From CAZIRO01 sp964541595 (GTDB taxonomy: Bacteria; Acidobacteriota; HRBIN11): 5,844 nucleotides of DNA. Both the position numbers and the translations under genes were made by a program. The notes under the pieces were generated by a model. It made no database searches and had not been told where the DNA came from. It saw nothing but the letters and a program-made list of their open reading frames with translations. The stretch spans positions 1 to 5,844 of the forward strand of contig CAZIRO010000169.1 in the NCBI GenBank assembly GCA_964541595.1, read 5' to 3'. The first letter of the stretch is position 1, and each line of letters begins with the position of its first letter. Below, one piece after another: positions 5,843 through 5,844 of the stretch.

Positions 5843-5844
5843 CA

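Overview
The window is moderately GC-rich and densely coded. Four genes run rightwards and a fifth faces them at the right end. The organism is a Gram-negative bacterium, because the fourth gene encodes a DUF5916-type outer-membrane protein with a signal peptide. That family is most common in the Bacteroidota/Rhodothermota/Gemmatimonadota/Acidobacteriota range, so a member of one of those phyla is my best guess. Nothing here fixes the genus.

Positions 2-2852 carry all three enzymes of the oxidative pentose phosphate pathway, tightly packed. First is the 3' part of a short-type 6-phosphogluconate dehydrogenase (gnd-like, its Rossmann N-terminus lost at the window edge), then glucose-6-phosphate dehydrogenase (zwf), then 6-phosphogluconolactonase (pgl). 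gnd and zwf overlap by ATGA, and zwf and pgl overlap by 22 bases (or by GTGA if a later start is used). The unit is therefore almost certainly co-transcribed and translationally coupled. Together the three convert glucose-6-phosphate to ribulose-5-phosphate, making two reduced nicotinamide cofactors per molecule.

Positions 2871-5027, starting only 18 bases after pgl, encode a 718-residue exported protein. It has an N-terminal CBM9-like domain and a C-terminal DUF5916 region predicted to form an outer-membrane beta-barrel. Its place at the end of a sugar-oxidation operon is the most suggestive functional association in the window, but its substrate is unknown.

Positions 5028-5105 are a short convergent intergenic space with a GC-rich hairpin and several 8-9 base direct repeats. 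Positions 5106-5606 on the minus strand encode a small, unrecognised membrane-anchored coiled-coil protein.

Positions 5607-5844 are non-coding and full of structure. They hold a near-perfect 26-base inverted repeat whose ends are flanked by ATTTT on both sides, which looks like a small non-autonomous (MITE-like) element about 180 bases long. They also hold two degenerate tandem arrays with an exact 7-base period, one of CNGGTNN units and one of RATTNTG-like units. I found no RNA genes, CRISPR array or transposase gene.
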